Below the pieces are notes generated by a model. It made no database searches, had not been told where the DNA came from, and worked only from the letters and a program-made list of their open reading frames with translations. DNA of 64,000 bases from Desulfosporosinus acididurans (GTDB lineage: Bacteria > Bacillota > Desulfitobacteriia > Desulfitobacteriales > Desulfitobacteriaceae): contig NZ_LDZY01000002.1 in assembly GCF_001029285.1 (NCBI RefSeq), forward strand, positions 124,001 through 188,000. Reading direction: 5' to 3'. Every line of letters starts with the position of its first letter. The stretch's first letter is position 1. Of this stretch, positions 52,066-60,098 are shown in pieces. A program made the position numbers and the translations under genes.

Positions 52066-52433
52066 TACTTCAGCTCCTTTGCCATAGTTGTGATAATGGT
52101 TAAAATCTCTTTTTGATCAAAGCCCATTAGCCGCATTTTTTCCAAAAACTCAAAGATTTGATCCTGAGCCAGCTTCGTTTTAGCAAGTTCAATCATACTC
52201 GCATCCTCCGTTATCGACCGACCGCTGGTGCGGTGGGTTATTATGAGGCCGTCTTCCTCTAATTTTGCCAGAGCTCTTTGCATGGTATTGGGATTTACCG
52301 CAGCTTCTTGTGCCATATCCCGTACTGAAGGCAGTTTTGACCCTGGCGGATAAGTTCCGGAAAACACCATCAGCTTGATTTGTTCGACAAGCTGGGTATA
52401 AATGGGTCTGTCAGATTTCAAATCCCATGGCAT
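52065..52433 (-). CDS. GntR-family (YtrA subfamily) repressor
   Basis: 122 residues: an N-terminal GntR winged helix (RPIYTQLVEQIKLMVFSGTY then LPSVRDMAQEAAVNPNTMQR) and a short C-terminal helical dimerisation tail of about 45 residues, the size typical of YtrA. It heads the ABC operon and should repress it. A perfect 38-bp palindrome starts 12 bp before its ATG and is the evident operator. Confidence 0.92.
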   Translation of the reverse strand: MPWDLKSDRPIYTQLVEQIKLMVFSGTYPPGSKLPSVRDMAQEAAVNPNTMQRALAKLEEDGLIITHRTSGRSITEDASMIELAKTKLAQDQIFEFLEKMRLMGFDQKEILTIITTMAKELK

Positions 52434-52444
52434 GCGATCACCTC

Positions 52445-52482
52445 GTGTATTATTGTATTAAGCGCTTAATACAATAATACAC
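52445..52482. promoter_or_regulatory. Perfect 38-bp palindrome, GntR/YtrA operator
   Basis: Both 19-bp arms match without a mismatch: GTGTATTATTGTATTAAGC and its reverse complement, no loop. It contains TATTGTATTAA-like -10 sequence, so binding would block the promoter of the GntR-ABC operon on the minus strand. Confidence 0.75.
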
Positions 52483-52559
52483 CTTTTTGAACTGCTGTCA
52501 AGATATAAGATTCTCTGAGAGTAATGTGAAGTGATCAGAAGGCAATTCATTTAGAAATA

Positions 52560-52581
52560 GTGAACTCGTTCAGCTAAAGCT
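52560..52581 (-). repeat. Hairpin-ended repeat, copy 5 (fragment, inverted)
   Basis: Reading leftward CTAGCTTTAGCTGAAC and GAGTTCAC. The left arm of the hairpin is truncated, so only part of the right end remains. Confidence 0.6.
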
Positions 52582-52705
52582 AGTCCATAATAAATGCGAT
52601 CGCGCATAATTGCAATTGAATAAATATTCTAATTTTTTCCCTGCATTCAGCTCTTATGTTATATAATAAAAATATGTTATTTATATTACTGAAGGAGGAT
52701 TTTAG

Positions 52706-53263
52706 ATGTCGAAAAAGATTCTGATCATTGCCGGTGATGCCGTAGAAGCTCTCGAAATTTACTATCCCTATTTTCGCGTTTTAGAAGAAGGATTTGGAGC
52801 TGTTATTGCTTCACCAAACAAGAAAGTGCTGCGTACCGTTGTCCATGATTTTGAGGGCTGGGAAACATATACTGAGAAACCTGGATATCAGCTGGAATCT
52901 CATATTTCTTTTGTTGATGTTGTTCCAACCCAATATGATGGTTTGATTATTCCCGGCGGCCGCGCTCCGGAGTATATTCGACTTGATGAGAATATTCCCC
53001 GCATTGTTGGGCATTTCTTGGAGGCTGGCAAGCCAGTAGGGGTAATCTGTCACGCAGCTCTTGTACTGAGTGCTTTAAACGATAAAAAGTATTTCCAAGG
53101 GCGTACCATGACGGCTTACACGGCTTGCAGCCTTGATGTGGAGAGTTTAGGGGCAACGTATACTAAAGAAACACTTCATGTTGACAACAATATCGTTTCT
53201 GGTCACGCTTGGCCTGATCTTCCTGGTTTTATGAGAGAATTTCTTAAGTTAGTAAGGAAATAA
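52706..53263 (+). CDS. DJ-1/PfpI family protein
   Basis: 185 residues of class I glutamine amidotransferase-like fold. The nucleophile elbow GVICHAALVLSAL carries the cysteine (about residue 115) followed by His, and YDGLIIPGGRAPEYIRLDE holds the Glu. PfpI-like proteins act as proteases, glyoxalases/deglycases or chaperones; the activity here is not determined. AAGGAGG 10 bases before the ATG. Terminator downstream. Confidence 0.88.
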   Translation: MSKKILIIAGDAVEALEIYYPYFRVLEEGFGAVIASPNKKVLRTVVHDFEGWETYTEKPGYQLESHISFVDVVPTQYDGLIIPGGRAPEYIRLDENIPRIVGHFLEAGKPVGVICHAALVLSALNDKKYFQGRTMTAYTACSLDVESLGATYTKETLHVDNNIVSGHAWPDLPGFMREFLKLVRK

Positions 53264-53311
53264 AGTGATAAAGGTCAAGGACGTTTCTACCGAATGTAAA
53301 CTGATCAAAGA

Positions 53312-53342
53312 AGCTCTCCACTGCATGGAGAGCTCTTTTTTA
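53312..53342 (+). terminator. Terminator after PfpI gene
   Basis: AGCTCTCCA-CTGCA-TGGAGAGCT followed by CTTTTTT. Confidence 0.85.
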
Positions 53343-53460
53343 GTGTTCACTAATTCTAATGGCTTATATAGAATTTTTCTCAAAGCAGGAAAGTGCTTAG
53401 TTGATGTCTAATTAACAATATAAACCATATTTTACCAATATTGTTGGGAGGTTAAGAGGA

Positions 53461-53625
53461 ATGGCAAAAGGACCGACTAAGGAACAATTCAAAATCCTGC
53501 TAAAAGAGGAAATTGCAGCATGGGAAAAGAGGGCTAGTGAGTTAAGAGGTAAACTGAAAGAACAAGCAATAGGACGAAAATTAGAATGCGAATGTTTGTT
53601 GGATGCGTTTGAAGGAAACATTTAA
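53461..53625 (+). CDS. Small hypothetical charged helical protein, 54 residues
   Basis: MAKGPTKEQFKILLKEEIAA, then a heptad-like helix with AWEKRASELRGKLKEQ, ending LDAFEGNI. AAGAGGA directly before the ATG and GGGAGG further up. The biased Lys/Glu composition and clean downstream hairpin (53657) support a real gene. No family recognised. Opposite-strand reading has no ribosome site. Confidence 0.6.
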   Translation: MAKGPTKEQFKILLKEEIAAWEKRASELRGKLKEQAIGRKLECECLLDAFEGNI

Positions 53626-53656
53626 AATTAATATTTAGATAAATTGCAAGATAGAA

Positions 53657-53686
53657 AGCGCCTTCGTCATTATGGACGAGGGCGCT
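53657..53686. terminator. Terminator between convergent genes
   Basis: AGCGCCTTCGTC-ATTATG-GACGAGGGCGCT (one G-T pair). Shared by the 54-residue protein gene and the kinase gene from the right. Confidence 0.7.
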
Positions 53687-53718
53687 GAATGGTTTTGTCA
53701 TGAGAATAAGAGAAGAGA

Positions 53719-54576
53719 TTAGTCTGCGTGCAGTCCCAATTGTTGGATAAGATAGGGGATGGCTCTTTCAAAGCAAACGCCGTAGCGTTTCTCCAACCCT
53801 AAATTTTCCGTCAAGCGTATACACTTAAGAGTGTAGTTCACAGCAATTTGCAAGGCATCTTCAAGGGAAAAATCATTTAATAGCCCTGATAATAAGGTGC
53901 TGCTGAAAACATCTCCTGTGCCGTGGAAGTAGCCGTCAACTTTCTCATTGAAAGCATAACTGATTTTCCCTGTGCTGATATCAAAGGAGGCGGCTCCTAA
54001 TTTGCTCTTTTCAAAGGAAACGCCCGTTAGGACAACCTTTTTCGCTCCCAGAGCTGAGAGCCTTTTTAGCAGTGCTTCAATATACTCCTGGGAGTAATTT
54101 TCCCCGATGTACTCCTCTTCTAAAAGAAAAGCGGCTTCCGTCAGATTTGGTACGATAATATCTGCTTTAGCGCATAATTTACTCATTCCCTTGGCCATTT
54201 CCGGAGAGTAAACGGAATATAAAATCCCATTGTCTGCCATAACCGGATCGACCATGACGAGAGTTTCGTTGCTTCGAAATGTGTCAAAGAGGCCTGCCAC
54301 TAAATCAATTTGCTCAAAGGACCCTAAAAATCCGCTGTATAAAGCGTCAAATTTCAGATTGAGTGACTGCCAATGTTTAGAGATGGGTTCAATATCGCTT
54401 GTTAAATCTCTATAGGTAAACCCTTCGAAACCTCCGGTATGGGTGGATAAGATAGCTGTAGGCAAGACGCCGGTATCAAACCCGGCTGCCGAGAGAATTG
54501 GCAGAGCCACCGTTAGGGAACACCTGCCGACACAAGAGATATCATGAATTGCTGCGACTCTTTTTTGTTTATTCAT
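53719..54576 (-). CDS. Pyridoxal/pyridoxamine kinase (PdxK/PdxY-like)
   Basis: 285 residues of the ribokinase-like pyridoxal kinase group: VAAIHDISCVGRCSLTVALP at the N-terminus, TAILSTHTGGFEGFTYRDLT, DPVMADNGILYSVYSPEMA with Asp for Mg-ATP, and the anion-hole/catalytic FHGTGDVFSSTLLSGLL (GTGD). It phosphorylates B6 vitamers. AGGAGG lies before the ATG. Monocistronic and leftward. Confidence 0.88.
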   Translation of the reverse strand: MNKQKRVAAIHDISCVGRCSLTVALPILSAAGFDTGVLPTAILSTHTGGFEGFTYRDLTSDIEPISKHWQSLNLKFDALYSGFLGSFEQIDLVAGLFDTFRSNETLVMVDPVMADNGILYSVYSPEMAKGMSKLCAKADIIVPNLTEAAFLLEEEYIGENYSQEYIEALLKRLSALGAKKVVLTGVSFEKSKLGAASFDISTGKISYAFNEKVDGYFHGTGDVFSSTLLSGLLNDFSLEDALQIAVNYTLKCIRLTENLGLEKRYGVCFERAIPYLIQQLGLHAD

Positions 54577-54713
54577 CTGTTGATTAAATCCTCCTTTGTA
54601 TTAATGCCATATGGTTCCCATGCCTTCCTGCGGTGGGGTAGGGTTCATTTATCTCTCTCTTAAGCTGCTTCAATTAAAGTTAATGTTCCGAAAAAATTTA
54701 AATGGAATCATAG

Positions 54714-55433
54714 TTAATGGTTAGATGGCTCACTCTCATAACTCTGTAACTTTCGATACAGATTTCGCACACTGATGCCTAATAAGCTGGCTGTCTGAGT
54801 TTTATTGCCTTTGGACCTTTTGAGAGCAGCAGCGATGTAGTGCTTTTCAACTTCTTCTAAAGTTGGATATTGATTATTACGGAAAAGATTGAAAAATTCT
54901 TCGTCTGAATCAAAGGAAGAAGGTGTTTGCTGAATTTCTTCTGAGTCCCCCCAAATGTCTTTAGGGGCTATCTTTCCGTCGACGGCTAAAATCCGTCCGC
55001 GTTCAATGAGATGGAAAAGTTCACGAACATTACCGGGATAACTATACTTGAGAAGCTGTTCCTTGGTTTCACTCCCATTAATACAATCCCGATTTTTACG
55101 TAAAACTGAGTTTGGAGTGCCGTACCCAGTGAGCGCTTTAACGGCAATTGTAAATAAACCAAGAAAAAATAAGTAGAGGGTAAAAAGAGCACTTTTATGA
55201 CTGCTGATGTAAGCAACAGCAGTTCTATAATCACTATAGTTTGGTACTTTAAGGACAATCCGGTTCAGAAAGTCATTTCCTAGACTCCAAAAAGCGATGG
55301 CTAATACTACAATTGTAAGACCCAACCACATTGCCCAATAATCTTCTTGTTTCCAAAGGTCGGACCAACCTCCGGACGGAGCAGTTGGTTTTTTGGATGA
55401 TACATAGCCCAATAGCATCCCTACCTTCCTCAA
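54714..55433 (-). pseudogene. Chimeric remnant: YeiH-type transporter N-terminus joined to sigma-54 regulator C-terminus
   Basis: A 239-residue reading frame made of two unrelated parts. Residues 1-110 match the start of YeiH-like putative sulfate exporters (KQEDYWAMWLGLTIVVLAIA, two membrane segments). From about residue 115 it becomes the end of an NtrC-type regulator: LLKYSYPGNVRELFHLIERG (end of the AAA+ domain), a linker, and a Fis helix-turn-helix KGNKTQTASLLGISVRNLYR. The Walker motifs and GAFTGA loop are missing. A deletion between adjacent genes fused them near 55097. Confidence 0.75.
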
Positions 55434-55540
55434 CCGGCCTGAATTTAACTTAATACCATTATATACTAAGTCTGGGGCTTAGATGGACATAATCTTTGGC
55501 TTAGATGAATTTGTTTGGAGTGACTATTAAGAAAAATTAT

Positions 55541-55580
55541 AAAAAAAAGCAGGCTTCCAGGATTTATGGAAAGCCTGCAT
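55541..55580 (-). terminator. Terminator of 73-residue HTH gene
   Basis: On the minus strand GCAGGCTTTCCA-TAAATC-CTGGAAGCCTGC followed by TTTTTTTT. Confidence 0.8.
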
Positions 55581-55614
55581 TATGATATTCTGTTAAGAGA
55601 GGAGAGCTGACTTT

Positions 55615-55836
55615 TTAGGCGTTAAGGTAGTGGTATCCTTCTTTTTTGAGCATCTTTTTGACTTTAGTTAATTCCAGCGGATCAAAAAACTGAAGTTCTT
55701 TTCCGTTTCGAATGGTCCAAATTTGGGGGTTTAAATGTCCTTCTTTAATAAGTTTCTTAAATTTAAACCTTGATACTTCAAGGTAATATGTAGCTTCCGT
55801 AGTATTTAAGAGAGAATACCTGTATTGCGGGGTCAT
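55615..55836 (-). CDS. Small excisionase/MerR-like winged-helix protein
   Basis: 73 residues: LLNTTEATYYLEVSRFKFKK is the helix-turn-helix, then LIKEGHLNPQIWTIRNGKEL the wing, and FFDPLELTKVKKML the tail. It resembles excisionase-family DNA-binding proteins used by phages and by chromosomal regulators. AAAGGAGGC before the ATG. No integrase is near, so a phage connection is not supported. Own terminator. Confidence 0.7.
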   Translation of the reverse strand: MTPQYRYSLLNTTEATYYLEVSRFKFKKLIKEGHLNPQIWTIRNGKELQFFDPLELTKVKKMLKKEGYHYLNA

Positions 55837-56264
55837 TGATACAGCCTCCTTTATAAGCTAAAATAAGCAGCTCATTTTAAGTAATGACGTCTCGGACCCA
55901 ATACGCAGTAATAGCCTCACCTCTTTTCCTGAGCGCTACCCTTCCTTAATTATATACGTTGAGTATTAACGCAATATTAATAAAACTTTATGAGCAGGTT
56001 AATACTTGTAAAGACATGAAGCGGATAAGGCTAGAATAAAACGTATATAGAGTTGCTCTTCTTAAAATCTCCTGGTAACACCTGACGTGAACCGCAGGCC
56101 AATGAGGATAAGCGGATGAGTTTATCGCCATACTGTGCAGCTCGTTACGCATGCTCCTGCAAGTGTTGATTGGCCGAGTGACCTCGAAGCCAAGGACAGA
56201 TGATCTAGCAACATACTCAACTAGCCTATTAGGGAAGAAAAAAATTTTAAGGGGGCGTGATATT
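55837..56264. other. Intergenic stretch without recognised feature
   Basis: 428 bp between divergent genes. No clear consensus promoter, repeat or RNA was seen. GTATTAACGC with AATATTAATA at 55963-55982 is A/T-rich and may hold the leftward promoter. Confidence 0.35.
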
Positions 56265-56813
56265 ATGGAAAAATACTGTTTAAACGGAGAAGAAGCAGTG
56301 TTGATGGCTATTGATATCCAAGAACGTTTGGTACCTTCAATGAAATATGGAGAAAAGGTTATTCAAAACACGAATATCTTAATTTCAATTATGAAAAAAA
56401 TCGGAGCGCCAATCATTGCAACGGAACAATATCCTAAGGGTTTGGGGAAAACAGTTTCTGATGTCAGCAGCAATCTCGAAGGTTCCTTAACTATCGAAAA
56501 GAGTACCTTTAGTGGTTTTACCAGCGAAGTGACTTCTGCACTTCAAGGTATCGGAAGGAAAAAAATTATTATTACCGGAATGGAAACTCATGTTTGTGTA
56601 TTTCAAACTGTAAGGGATTTATTATCTCAAGGTTACCAGGTTTTTGTAGCTAGTGATGCCGTATGCTCAAGAACGAAAGAAAATTACCGCAACGGACTAT
56701 CACTTATGTCAGAGATGGGAGCAGTCATATCAAATACGGAAACCCTGCTTTTTGATATCTTGAAGCAATCGGGGACGCCTCTTTTCAAGGAACTCTCTAA
56801 GCTGATCAAATAA
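56265..56813 (+). CDS. Isochorismatase-family cysteine hydrolase
   Basis: 182 residues from ATG 56265 with AAGGGGGCG upstream. The catalytic triad is readable: Asp in MAIDIQERLVPS (about 18), Lys in TIEKSTFSGF (about 80) and Cys in ITGMETHVCVFQTVRDLL (about 111), including the cis-peptide before the Cys region. Members hydrolyse isochorismate, nicotinamide or other amides; the substrate is not clear. Terminator hairpins follow. Confidence 0.88.
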   Translation: MEKYCLNGEEAVLMAIDIQERLVPSMKYGEKVIQNTNILISIMKKIGAPIIATEQYPKGLGKTVSDVSSNLEGSLTIEKSTFSGFTSEVTSALQGIGRKKIIITGMETHVCVFQTVRDLLSQGYQVFVASDAVCSRTKENYRNGLSLMSEMGAVISNTETLLFDILKQSGTPLFKELSKLIK

Positions 56814-56826
56814 GTGGATTAAAGAA

Positions 56827-56941
56827 GGGGGCTGTACCAAAACTTGTTGGCGGCCCCCATTGAATCCCCACTTTCGCTTGCCTAATCATTCAATAAAGGC
56901 GTTCTCGCGCCACTATATAAAAGTTAAGCGAGAACGCCTTT
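56827..56941. terminator. Two consecutive hairpins after isochorismatase gene
   Basis: GGGGGCTGTACCAA with TTGGCGGCCCCC (56827-56858), then AAAGGCGTTCTCGC with GCGAGAACGCCTTT (56895-56941, 14-bp perfect stem). Confidence 0.65.
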
Positions 56942-57088
56942 GGCCATTTGCCACCCACTTCAGATTTTTAGAGTTGAGTTTTTACACAGCCCCTTACGAT
57001 TCGATTAAACTGAGTTTGAACAAGAGTTATAGTGGCCTTCCTAAGAATATTAAAGGATCCTGCTAGATTAGAAAGGTTGAATGTCAGG

Positions 57089-57763
57089 ATGTGCGGCCGA
57101 TTTTCCCTGATCCAGGTCAAAGACCTAGAAAAACGATTTGATTTTGTCCAACTTGAATTGGAGTTTGAGCCGCGCTTCAATATAGCACCGTCTCAGTCAG
57201 TTCCCGTAGTTGTACGAGAGAATGACCGCAACTATCTTCGGATGTTTCGCTGGGGCCTTATACCTTCTTGGGCTAAGGATGAACATTTGGGAAGCAAGAT
57301 GATCAATGCTCGAGGAGAGACTTTAAGCGAAAAGCCGAGCTTTCGCAAATCCTTCGAGCAAAAACGCTGCCTGGTTTTAGCTGATGGTTTTTACGAGTGG
57401 AAAAAGGAAGGACGAATTAAAGCGCCTTACCGAATTACCTTGCAAGACGGCAAACCCTTTGCCTTTGCGGGCCTTTGGGATACTTGGCTGTCACCGTCGG
57501 GACAGAGGATAAACTCGTGTACCATCATTACTACAGCGTCAAACAAGCTCATGGAGACAATACATCAGCGTATGCCTGTGATCTTGCCGGCAGACAAGGA
57601 ATCCCTTTGGCTTAATGTTGAGGCAAGTTCCAGTCACGATGTTCAGGGTCTTCTGACGCCGTATCCCTCAGAACAGATGGTTGCCTACGAAGTGTTGCCC
57701 TACGTTAATTCGCCGAGCTATGAAGGCCCTGAGTGTGTAATGCCGGTAAATAAACTATTTTAG
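57089..57763 (+). CDS. SRAP-domain protein (YedK/HMCES family)
   Basis: 224 residues. The start must be ATG 57089, because the catalytic cysteine is residue 2 (MCGRFSLI) and becomes the N-terminus after Met removal. FNIAPSQSVPVV, RWGLIPSWAKD, NARGETLSEKPSFRKSF and CLVLADGFYEWKKEG are all family signatures, and HQRMPVILP carries the active-site His. It crosslinks to abasic sites in single-stranded DNA to protect them. Ribosome site GTCAGG is modest. Followed by repeat copy 6. Confidence 0.92.
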   Translation: MCGRFSLIQVKDLEKRFDFVQLELEFEPRFNIAPSQSVPVVVRENDRNYLRMFRWGLIPSWAKDEHLGSKMINARGETLSEKPSFRKSFEQKRCLVLADGFYEWKKEGRIKAPYRITLQDGKPFAFAGLWDTWLSPSGQRINSCTIITTASNKLMETIHQRMPVILPADKESLWLNVEASSSHDVQGLLTPYPSEQMVAYEVLPYVNSPSYEGPECVMPVNKLF

Positions 57764-57779
57764 ATTTGCTTGTTGTAAA

Positions 57780-57859
57780 GTGAACTCGTTCAGCTAAAGC
57801 TGAACATCGGGACTTCAGATGGGGGCCCACCCCCACTTAAGAAGTGAGGGCCTTAAAAA
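57780..57859 (-). repeat. Hairpin-ended repeat, copy 6 (minimal 80-bp form, inverted)
   Basis: Reading leftward: TTTTTAAGGCCCTCACTTC, TTAAGTGGGGGTGGGCCCCC, CATCTGAAGTCCCGAT, GTTCAGCTTTAGCTGAAC and GAGTTCAC. Both end hairpins with almost nothing between them. Confidence 0.75.
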
Positions 57860-57916
57860 CTGGATAAAACCTGCAATAGCAATTTGCTCAAGCATTTAAA
57901 AATAAGGTGAGAAAAG

Positions 57917-57960
57917 GGGCCCAAAAGGCGTTAAAGCGTCCTTATGGGCTTATTTTTTTT
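57917..57960 (+). terminator. Terminator hairpin
   Basis: GGGCCCAAAAGGCG pairs with CGTCCTTATGGGCTT, then nine T residues. Probably ends transcription from the SRAP gene. Confidence 0.7.
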
Positions 57961-57991
57961 GCATATTATTTTCTGAAGGCTGTTTTGAACC

Positions 57992-58025
57992 AGCCCCAAT
58001 ATTCAGTTTTAGCCGAACGAGTTCA
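57992..58025 (+). repeat. Hairpin-ended repeat, copy 7 (degenerate right end)
   Basis: GCCCCAATATTCAGTTTTAG then CCGAACGAGTTCAT: a mutated version of the right-end hairpin, 133 bp from copy 6 and in the opposite orientation. Confidence 0.55.
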
Positions 58026-58156
58026 TAAGCAAAAACTTCTTGTCGAAGGTTAATGTTATACTAAAAAAAGAACCTTAAAAGGCAAGCGATTGTGAAGAAA
58101 AGCATAATTAGAGTCAAATGAGTCAAAAGACTAAATAGTGAGAGGAGTTACCTTAA

Positions 58157-59077
58157 TTGTTATCTCGCAGAAAACTTTTTATCATTCCTTTGGTTATCCT
58201 CATTTTGATGGTCTTTTCCGGGTGCAGTCCTGCGGCAACGAAGCCAAATCCTTCAGACGTTCCAACAAAACAAGGCAGCTTGTTACAAGTTCATTTTCTT
58301 AATGTTGGCCAGGCAGACAGTATTTTGGTGATGGTGCCTAACGGTCAGACAATCCTTATTGATGGGGGAAATGTTGAGGACGGACCTGGGGTTATCAGTT
58401 ATCTGAAATCCCAGGGAGTCAAACAACTTACCGCAATTGTTGCCACACATCCTCATGAAGACCATATTGGCGGACTTGCCGCTGTCATTCGCAGTTTTCC
58501 GCCCAAACAAGTTTATCTAAGCAATGGAACGGCAAACACTCAAGCTTTTAGAGATTTTATGACCGCCGTCAATGACAGCGGAGCCAAGAAAATTAGAGCT
58601 AAGGCGAATACTCAGCTGGATGTTTCCGGGATTACAGGTTTATTTCTGGCACCAAATAGTGAACATTATGAAGATCTTAACAACTATAGTGCTGTCTTAA
58701 AGCTAACATATGGTAAGGTTTCCTTCCTGTTCACAGGAGATGCTGAATCTATTTCCGAGGCGGAAATGTTAAAAAGCGGGAAAGATTTAAGGGCAACAGT
58801 GCTCAAAGTTGGACACCATGGCAGCAGCAGTTCAACTTCCAAAGCTTTTCTAAAAGCAGTTTCTCCGCAATATGCTGTTATATCTGTGGGGGTTAATAAC
58901 GATTATGGTCATCCCGCTCAGACGACGTTAAAAAAATTAGCGGGTGCCGGGGTTCAAGTATATCGCACAGATCAAGATGGAACAATCATAGCAACAACCA
59001 ATGGAAACACCATAGAATTTACTAAAACAGGAGAAACCATTCCATCCAATACCCCGCCTCTTAAAGCTGTGAATTAG
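58157..59077 (+). CDS. ComEC/Rec2-like metallo-beta-lactamase-fold lipoprotein
   Basis: 306 residues starting TTG 58157 with GAGAGGAG upstream. A lipoprotein signal peptide ends in the lipobox FSGC (about residue 23). The mature part is a beta-lactamase-fold hydrolase: VGQADSILVMVPNGQTILID, HPHEDHIGG (metal-binding HxxxDH), LFTGDAES and LKVGHHGSSSST. It matches the extracellular hydrolase domain of ComEC without the channel. It may act on nucleic acids outside the cell. Followed by DUF3006, its usual neighbour. Confidence 0.88.
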   Translation: MLSRRKLFIIPLVILILMVFSGCSPAATKPNPSDVPTKQGSLLQVHFLNVGQADSILVMVPNGQTILIDGGNVEDGPGVISYLKSQGVKQLTAIVATHPHEDHIGGLAAVIRSFPPKQVYLSNGTANTQAFRDFMTAVNDSGAKKIRAKANTQLDVSGITGLFLAPNSEHYEDLNNYSAVLKLTYGKVSFLFTGDAESISEAEMLKSGKDLRATVLKVGHHGSSSSTSKAFLKAVSPQYAVISVGVNNDYGHPAQTTLKKLAGAGVQVYRTDQDGTIIATTNGNTIEFTKTGETIPSNTPPLKAVN

Positions 59078-59132
59078 AAAAATGAGTCAAAACTATTGAG
59101 GAAACCTGAAATTGTTGAGGGAGGATCATATT

Positions 59133-59342
59133 ATGGCCATGATCATTGATCGTTTTGAGGGTGATTTTGCAGTCGTTGAAGTTGATGGACGATCTATGGA
59201 AAATATCCCTAAATCTGATATTCCTGCTGGGTCTAGAGAAGGCGATGTACTTCGACCTGTTAACGGCAAGTATGAAATTGATAGTGAGGAAACAAAACGG
59301 CTTAGGGACGAGACTGCCAAACTCACCCAAGATTTGTGGTGA
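59133..59342 (+). CDS. DUF3006 family small protein
   Basis: 69 residues from ATG 59133 with GGGAGG nine bases upstream: MAMIIDRFEGDFAVVEVDGR is the DUF3006 signature, followed by LRPVNGKYEIDSEETKRLRD. DUF3006 proteins are very often encoded next to ComEC-like hydrolases, as here (56 bp gap). Function unknown. Confidence 0.9.
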   Translation: MAMIIDRFEGDFAVVEVDGRSMENIPKSDIPAGSREGDVLRPVNGKYEIDSEETKRLRDETAKLTQDLW

Positions 59343-59495
59343 TATACCCTATTAAGCTGTAATTATTTTTGAAGATACCTGCAGGAGTTGTCATAAAACA
59401 GTAGAAGTAGTGATATATATAGTCTTGCGTGCTTTTGTAATGGTCTTATGTTAAGCGGCCAATCATGATGATTAGAGAAATGGGAGGGAACATAT

Positions 59496-59990
59496 ATGAA
59501 TAGCCAAAAAACATTGGAAAACTTGATGAGCGCTTTTGCCGGAGAATCTCAAGCCAATCGGAAATATCTCGCTTATGCCAAAAAAGCGGAGTCTGAAGGG
59601 AAAAAGAATGCTGCGAAACTTTTTAAGGCTGCCTCAGATGCAGAAACCATTCATGCTTTAAAACATTTTGAGGTCGCCGAAAAGATTAAGTCGACAACGG
59701 AAAACTTAAATGATGCGGTTAATGGTGAAAACTACGAATATCAAACCATGTATCCGGAATTTTTGAAAGTTGCTCAAGAAGAGGGTAACCAAGCTGCCAT
59801 AAGAACATTTTCCTATGCTCTTAAAGCTGAAGAAGCCCATGCTAAACTTTATCAAGAAGCCTTAGATAACTTGGAGCAGGAGGAAGAAGTATTTTATTAT
59901 CTCTGCCCCGTTTGTGGAAACATTGAGAAATTTGTTCCGGAAAAATGTCCGATCTGTGGGGTTCCGGGATCTAAATTTATTAAGTATTAG
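59496..59990 (+). CDS. Rubrerythrin
   Basis: 164 residues. Residues 1-130 are the ferritin-like diiron domain with AFAGESQANRKYLAYAKKAE (Glu18, Tyr), DAETIHALKHFEVAEK, and RTFSYALKAEEAHAKLYQEA. Residues 135-164 are a rubredoxin-like Fe(Cys)4 domain: CPVCGNIEKFVPEKCPICG. It reduces peroxide in anaerobes. GGGAGGG before the ATG, hairpin after the stop. Confidence 0.93.
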   Translation: MNSQKTLENLMSAFAGESQANRKYLAYAKKAESEGKKNAAKLFKAASDAETIHALKHFEVAEKIKSTTENLNDAVNGENYEYQTMYPEFLKVAQEEGNQAAIRTFSYALKAEEAHAKLYQEALDNLEQEEEVFYYLCPVCGNIEKFVPEKCPICGVPGSKFIKY

Positions 59991-60010
59991 AATATCCTTT
60001 AGAAAGCGAG

Positions 60011-60057
60011 AGCTGCTGCCTAATGAACCGAATAGGTTTGTTTTGCAGCAGCTTTTG
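60011..60057 (+). terminator. Terminator after rubrerythrin gene
   Basis: AGCTGCTGC pairs with GCAGCAGCT across a 25-nt loop, followed by TTTGC. Confidence 0.5.
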
Positions 60058-60098
60058 CTGCTTCAGGTCAATGTTGTGAATTTAAGGTGGTTAAGATT

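Noticed and set aside
55615-55836. Phage excisionase indicating a prophage
   Set aside because: No integrase, attachment site or other phage gene nearby; the small HTH protein alone is not enough.
57032-57088. Upstream extension of the SRAP protein
   Set aside because: The catalytic cysteine must be residue 2, which fixes the start at 57089.
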